Made by a program: the position numbers and the translations under genes
NCBI GenBank assembly: GCA_024233345.1
Contig: JACKPT010000001.1
Location: 124,001-188,000, forward strand
DNA length: 64,000 bases
Source: Verrucomicrobiota bacterium
GTDB lineage: Bacteria > Verrucomicrobiota > Kiritimatiellia > CAIVKH01
Direction of reading: 5' to 3'
Notes under the pieces: generated by a model
Seen by the model: the letters and a program-made list of their open reading frames with translations, nothing else
Told to the model about the DNA's origin: nothing
Database searches by the model: none
Part shown: piece by piece, positions 60,982-64,000 of the stretch
How positions within the stretch are numbered: the stretch's first letter is position 1
Layout: every line of letters starts with the position of its first letter

Positions 60982-61680
60982 ATGAAGAAGCAAACGCCAC
61001 TGGTCACCCAGCACCTCGAAACCGTCTCCCGCAAGTTTCTGGAAGAGTACCAGGACGCCATAAAGGGATTCGTGAAGAATCGACAGGGTGTCTATGCCCT
61101 GTATCGCCGGGGTAAGCTCTACTATGTCGGCCTGGCCAGCAATCTGCGCAGTCGGCTTGGTCATCACTTGAAGGATCGACACCAGGCGTCTTGGGATCGA
61201 TTCAGTGTGTACCTGACCATCGGTGACGGGCATTTGCGGGAGCTGGAAGCCTTGATCCTTCGGATTGTCGATCCGCCCGGGAACAAGGTAAAAGGCAAGT
61301 TCGCCAAGTCCGAGAATCTGAACCGTAAACTGACCAAGCAGTGGAAGCTCGGCATGCAGGAGACCTTGAATGAGCTGCTGGGCTGCGCTGTCCCCAAACC
61401 GAAGCGCAAACCGGTCGCAAAACCAACCAGGGGCCGCAAGCCGGTGATGGCGGATTATATCTCGAAGTCCATGCGGATTCGAGGCACACACAAAGGCAAG
61501 ACCCTCCGCGCCACGATTCGCCAAAGCGGGGTCATCGCATACGACAAGCAGCTCTTCACCTCACCCTCCCTTGCCGCTGCAAAAGCAGTCGGGCGTCGAA
61601 CCTGCAACGGGTGGGCCTTCTGGCACTACGAGCGCTCCCCCGGCGACTGGGTACCGCTATCGAAACTCCGAGATCGGTAG
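60982..61680 (+). CDS. GIY-YIG nuclease-like protein with C-terminal RAMA/DUF2924-like domain
   Basis: A 232-residue protein. GVYALYRRGKLYYVGLASNL, followed by RSRLGHHLKD, is a GIY-YIG core (residues 36-65); the usual catalytic glutamate may be Glu88 or Glu90. After a Lys/Pro/Arg linker, residues 165-232 (GKTLRATIRQSGVIAYDKQL; SPSLAAAKAVGRRTCNGWAF; WHYERSPGDWVPLSKLR) match RAMA/DUF2924-type domains, which occur with methylases and nucleases and may recognise modified DNA. It lies 51 bases after hsdM in the same direction, so it belongs to the island. Confidence 0.8.
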   Translation: MKKQTPLVTQHLETVSRKFLEEYQDAIKGFVKNRQGVYALYRRGKLYYVGLASNLRSRLGHHLKDRHQASWDRFSVYLTIGDGHLRELEALILRIVDPPGNKVKGKFAKSENLNRKLTKQWKLGMQETLNELLGCAVPKPKRKPVAKPTRGRKPVMADYISKSMRIRGTHKGKTLRATIRQSGVIAYDKQLFTSPSLAAAKAVGRRTCNGWAFWHYERSPGDWVPLSKLRDR

Positions 61681-61696
61681 GTCTCGCAAGTGAAGG

Positions 61697-62233
61697 TCAA
61701 AAATCCGGAATGGGGTCCTTGCGGCTTTCCTGGATGGCCTTGTTGACTGCCTCCAGTCGTCCAAGGGCTTCCGGGTCCGTAATCCGCACGGAGTGGGTTT
61801 GCTTGTTCCAATAGGCAGCGAGACCATTGGGCGAGGTCCATGAATTGCCATCGCGGGCCTGGATGGCGATCGCGAGGACAGGATTCTGGAGCAGGGGTTT
61901 GGGGGTCGGCTTCCATTCGCCTTCCTCGTTGGCCCTCAAGATTGCCTTGAATTCCTCATCGCTGATCTTCTGTGTGATGGCCTTGCCCATCGCCTTGTTG
62001 TATACCACAGAAGACGCCCGGTTTTGGTAGTAGCCGATGCGCAGTCGCCAATTTTTGTAGGTAAAGATTGCATTGCCGGTTTCAGGCCCTCTCAGCCGGT
62101 GCAGGGTGGAGTGCTTTGGCCATTCCTGCGGCTGCCCGTAACGCTCAATGCTCTGAGAAAAGGACTCGCCGATTCGTGCGTACGCGGACGGGATGACGAT
62201 CAGGAAGACAGACAGGAAGCGAATGATTTTCAT
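61697..62233 (-). CDS. Hypothetical exported protein
   Basis: A 178-residue protein with a signal peptide (KIIRFLSVFLIVIPSAYA) and a mature region rich in charged and aromatic residues: IGESFSQSIERYGQPQEWPK, NAIFTYKNWRLRIGYYQNRA, ITQKISDEEFKAILRANEEG. I know no name for it, but the pattern of a short start followed by a YGxP motif and ISDEEF occurs in small exported proteins of PVC bacteria. Start ATG 62233 chosen for the signal; ATG 62245/62242 also possible. It converges on the defence island with 16 bases between stops. Confidence 0.7.
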   Translation of the reverse strand: MKIIRFLSVFLIVIPSAYARIGESFSQSIERYGQPQEWPKHSTLHRLRGPETGNAIFTYKNWRLRIGYYQNRASSVVYNKAMGKAITQKISDEEFKAILRANEEGEWKPTPKPLLQNPVLAIAIQARDGNSWTSPNGLAAYWNKQTHSVRITDPEALGRLEAVNKAIQESRKDPIPDF

Positions 62234-62408
62234 GGCGTCCATCATTGCGAAAGACTTTGCGCTCGGTCAATCCTTGAGGCCGGGGAAAAAGGGGTAAAAG
62301 AACCTTCATGAGCCACCGGTTCCCAATTCCTTGCTCATCAACAAGCTCAAATGCAGTTGGTATCAGCCACGGGGCAGAATCGGAGAATGCAGGCACCCGG
62401 CGAAAAAG

Positions 62409-62485
62409 TTCCAACGTCTGGAAAAATCCGCAAAAAATCTTCCAAGGCTTGGAAGAAAATTAGGGCAGAATTCCAGACGTTGGAA
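62409..62485. repeat. Triple 15-bp palindrome array, copy 2 (31-bp period)
   Basis: TTCCA-N5-TGGAA at 62409-62423 (core ACGTC), 62440-62454 (core AGGCT) and 62471-62485 (core GACGT), spaced exactly 31 bp. Sites 1 and 3 are perfect reverse complements of each other, so the element is also a long-range inverted repeat around the middle palindrome. Same architecture as 443-518. Confidence 0.9.
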
Positions 62486-62550
62486 GATCGCGTTGGCCCT
62501 GGGTTGATCCGCCGCGCTTCATGCCGGGGCATCGAGCCGGGGGGCTGGTG

Positions 62551-62585
62551 CTGGATACCGGGTTCTGGATGCTGGATGCTGGTGC
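62551..62585. repeat. CTGGATG heptamer tract, left copy
   Basis: Five units of seven bases: CTGGATA, CCGGGTT, CTGGATG, CTGGATG, CTGGTGC. A longer tract of the same unit lies just after the nitroreductase gene (63246-63294). Confidence 0.75.
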
Positions 62586-62660
62586 CATGTTCAACCGAAC
62601 CCCTCCTAATCGTACGCCTGCTCGTGCTCACTCCTCCCGCCGCCTGTCTAGTTCCGGGCC

Positions 62661-62690
62661 CATCCGTGTCCATTCGTGTTCATCCGTGGT
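62661..62690. repeat. 10-bp tandem repeat upstream of nitroreductase
   Basis: Three units CATCCGTGTC, CATTCGTGTT, CATCCGTGGT in exact 10-bp register, 37 bp before the nitroreductase start. One unit per helical turn suggests a protein-binding array; it may equally be a dispersed genomic repeat. Confidence 0.75.
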
Positions 62691-62726
62691 TCCATTTTCT
62701 TCGTCTTCTCTGGTAGGGTGGGGGTC

Positions 62727-63239
62727 ATGAACGCTTTTCTTGATCTCGCTGCCCGACGTTATAGCTGCCGCGCCTACACTGGTGACCCGGTGCGTGATTC
62801 GGACCTGGACAAGGTTCTTGAGGCGGGTCGGCTGGCTCCGACTGCGGTGAACCGGCAGGCCTTCACTATCGTGGTGGTCCGCGACCCGGACCGGAGACGC
62901 GCGGTCGGCGAAGCCTACCCGAAAGCGTGGCTTCAGGAGGCGCCCATCATTCTTGTGGTCTGTGTCGAACCAGCCGCGGCCTGGACCCGGAGGGACGGGG
63001 TCAACTTTGCCGCGGTCGACGGCGCGATTGTCATGGACCACCTCACCCTCTGCGCCACCGACCTGGGGCTCGGTACCTGCTGGATCGGGGCCTTCGATCC
63101 GGATCCGCTCCGCAAGGCGCTTGGATTGCCCGACGGCATCGATCCCCTCGTCATGACTCCCCTCGGCTACCCCGCCAAGGACGCTCTGGAAAAGAAACGG
63201 AAGGCGATCGCGGAGCTGGTGCGGGAAGAGGGTTGGTAA
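62727..63239 (+). CDS. Nitroreductase family protein
   Basis: A 170-residue flavoprotein: LDLAARRYSCRAYTGDPVRD, LEAGRLAPTAVNRQAFTIVV, AVDGAIVMDHLTLCATDLGL, GTCWIGAFDP, and VMTPLGYPAKD, all nitroreductase blocks; the early Arg-Tyr-Ser-x-Arg binds FMN phosphate. It should be a cytoplasmic NAD(P)H-dependent dimer. At 170 residues it is a short member, similar to those annotated as NADH dehydrogenase/nitroreductase-like. ATG 62727 follows a G-rich weak ribosome site. Flanked on both sides by related repeat tracts. Confidence 0.93.
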   Translation: MNAFLDLAARRYSCRAYTGDPVRDSDLDKVLEAGRLAPTAVNRQAFTIVVVRDPDRRRAVGEAYPKAWLQEAPIILVVCVEPAAAWTRRDGVNFAAVDGAIVMDHLTLCATDLGLGTCWIGAFDPDPLRKALGLPDGIDPLVMTPLGYPAKDALEKKRKAIAELVREEGW

Positions 63240-63561
63240 GCCGGGCTGGATGCTGGGTGCTGGGTGCTGGATACTGGATGCTGGGTTCTGGTGCTATTCT
63301 GCTCGTAATCGCACTCACTCCTCCCGCCGCCGCCATAATCTGTGGATCGGGATCGGCTCTTTCTGCCCTCCGGATCGCTTTCGCCCCTCATAGTCGTCGC
63401 CCGTTCGGAGGCGGGCATTACAATGGGGCGACTCGAGGGTCGGTGATGTTGGAGGAATGACCAGCGCGGGGTCATCTCGTATTATTCACTTCAAATCGTT
63501 TATTTTACCGTTCAGTGAAAATAGCTGTTTTTAGTAAAATCATGGTTGACTTTTTACTGCC
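63240..63561. other. Intergenic region with heptamer repeat and operator sequences
   Basis: No gene is supported here. It contains the right heptamer tract, a second CTCACTCCTCCCGCCGCC (63314-63331), a small hairpin with GCCCG/CGGGC arms (about 63399-63416) and, from 63480, an abrupt AT-rich stretch with the first operator copy of the next gene. Confidence 0.7.
63246..63294. repeat. CTGGATG heptamer tract, right copy
   Basis: Seven units: CTGGATG, CTGGGTG, CTGGGTG, CTGGATA, CTGGATG, CTGGGTT, CTGGTGC. It begins six bases after the nitroreductase stop codon. The last unit is the same as in the left copy, and both tracts are followed by the CTCACTCC motif. Confidence 0.85.
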
Positions 63562-63607
63562 ATGGGAGCCTACTATTGTTTTGTGAAAACAGCCATATTC
63601 AGTAAAA
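63515..63607. promoter_or_regulatory. Duplicated palindromic operator of the AbiEi-like gene
   Basis: GTGAAAA(T/C)AGC starts two 25-base copies at 63515-63539 and 63583-63607 (20 of 25 bases identical), both ending AGTAAAA. Each is an imperfect palindrome around AGCT/AGCC, so the copies also match in inverted orientation. The second overlaps the first codons of the downstream gene. They are AT-rich unlike the surroundings and probably bind the regulator encoded there. Confidence 0.6.
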
Positions 63608-64000
63608 ATGAGATCATTCGAAGCGAAATCGAACTGATCCGTCACTTCCGGGAATTGATCGAGGACGAACCGGAGCTGACGTGGGATATCCCTGAGCAGG
63701 CTCATCCCCTCGAACAGGTTACGGATCTGGAGTTCCGTCTGGACAATCGATCCATACGCTTTCGCCCCGAGTACTCCCTGAAGCCGAGCGAAAAGGAAAT
63801 CGAATCGATCCATGCAGCGCGGCGAGGTTCGAATAACCGTCCTCTACTGGTCGTACCCGAGCTGAACAGCCGCATGCTCGAGTTCTGTCGCGCCCGGGGC
63901 CTGGCTGTGATCGACCTGAACGGCCGCGTTTACATTCGGGCGCCCAGCCTTCTGGTGGACCGTCGGGCTCTTCCCGGACGTCACTTCCGCTACGAGCTTG
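63562..64000 (+). CDS. AbiEi-like/HTH regulator family protein, 5' part (cut by window edge)
   Basis: The frame is open from ATG 63562 to the end of the window (146 codons); an in-frame GTG at 63583 is an alternative start. After a helical part (FSKNEIIRSEIELIRHFREL), the sequence reads RPLLVVPELNSRMLEFCRAR, then GLAVIDLNGRVYIRAPSLLV. It resembles the strand-rich block (x-D-L-S-G-N-A-x-I-x-A-P-G) seen in AbiEi-type antitoxins and related regulators. Those repress a neighbouring toxin gene or act alone as transcription factors. The partner, if any, is beyond the window. Confidence 0.55.
   Translation, partial: MGAYYCFVKTAIFSKNEIIRSEIELIRHFRELIEDEPELTWDIPEQAHPLEQVTDLEFRLDNRSIRFRPEYSLKPSEKEIESIHAARRGSNNRPLLVVPELNSRMLEFCRARGLAVIDLNGRVYIRAPSLLVDRRALPGRHFRYEL

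Larger units (their letters stand above)
62246..62726. other. Repeat-rich intergenic region
   Basis: No gene is supported in this 481-base gap. It holds the second triple-palindrome array (62409-62485), a degenerate CTGGATG heptamer tract (62551-62585), an 18-base motif CTCACTCCTCCCGCCGCC (62627-62644) found again beyond the nitroreductase gene, and three 10-bp tandem units (62661-62690). Confidence 0.75.

Noticed and set aside
62551..63294. CRISPR array suggested by regular repeats
   Set aside because: The repeats are 7 or 10 bases and contiguous, without unique spacers of 25-40 bases; no cas genes are present. The 31-bp palindrome arrays have only three units and 16-bp spacers.

Overview
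The window is about 60% GC, gene-dense bacterial chromosome. It suggests a Gram-negative, diderm member of the PVC superphylum, with Kiritimatiellota/Verrucomicrobiota the best guess. The reasons are the mix of a type II secretion operon, lipoproteins with lipoboxes, TRAP transport with a TatT-like lipoprotein, a dcw cluster with unfamiliar small genes inserted, and intergenic palindrome arrays. The lineage is an inference; no rRNA is present. MurE carries a DNPR motif, so the peptidoglycan probably contains meso-diaminopimelate.

Layout. 1-6295: the 3' part of a type II secretion operon (gspJ end, gspK, gspL, gspM, gspD). 6296-6706: an AT-richer intergenic region with four DnaA-box-like sites. 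6707-16558: yqeY, a DUF2959 lipoprotein, a large GH31 glycosidase, leuS, a Fic protein and an outer-membrane MipA-like protein. 15452-21767 is one long minus-strand run: TatT-DctP-DctQM (a TRAP system with a TPR-type partner), cytochrome c, lipoprotein thioredoxin, ruvA, MipA-like. 21901-24909: a membrane-anchored TlpA-like thioredoxin and an M29 aminopeptidase. 25246-36036: the dcw operon, mraZ-hypothetical-rsmH-ftsL-ftsI-murE-murF-small ORF-mraY-murD-LysM lipoprotein. It is preceded by an evident MraZ operator and closed by a strong terminator.

36139-42742: xseB/xseA, a Tll0287-like haem protein, an S1/P1 nuclease, a possible queuosine-salvage protein and recD2; a duplicated REP-like hairpin repeat lies upstream of recD2. 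42793-44773: an arsenic operon (arsR-arsC-small CC-tail protein-arsP) behind a palindromic operator. 44787-49648: a peroxiredoxin-like protein, a HAMP sensor, a TerB-like protein, a CBM48-SHD1-hydrolase fusion, tRNA-Arg(TCT) and a HIT protein.

50173-61680 is a composite defence island: type I restriction-modification genes hsdR, hsdS and hsdM interleaved with a KilA-N protein, a PHP/SMC-like ATPase (TrlF type) and an AlbA/Schlafen-type ATP-binding protein, followed by a GIY-YIG protein. Most junctions overlap, which points to one expression unit. 61697-64000: a hypothetical secreted protein, a nitroreductase flanked by heptanucleotide repeats, and the start of an AbiEi-like protein behind a duplicated palindromic operator.

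The most unusual non-coding signal is an element of three 15-bp palindromes (TTCCA-N5-TGGAA) spaced exactly 31 bp apart. It occurs twice, 62 kb apart: once at the gspJ/gspK boundary and once near the right end.
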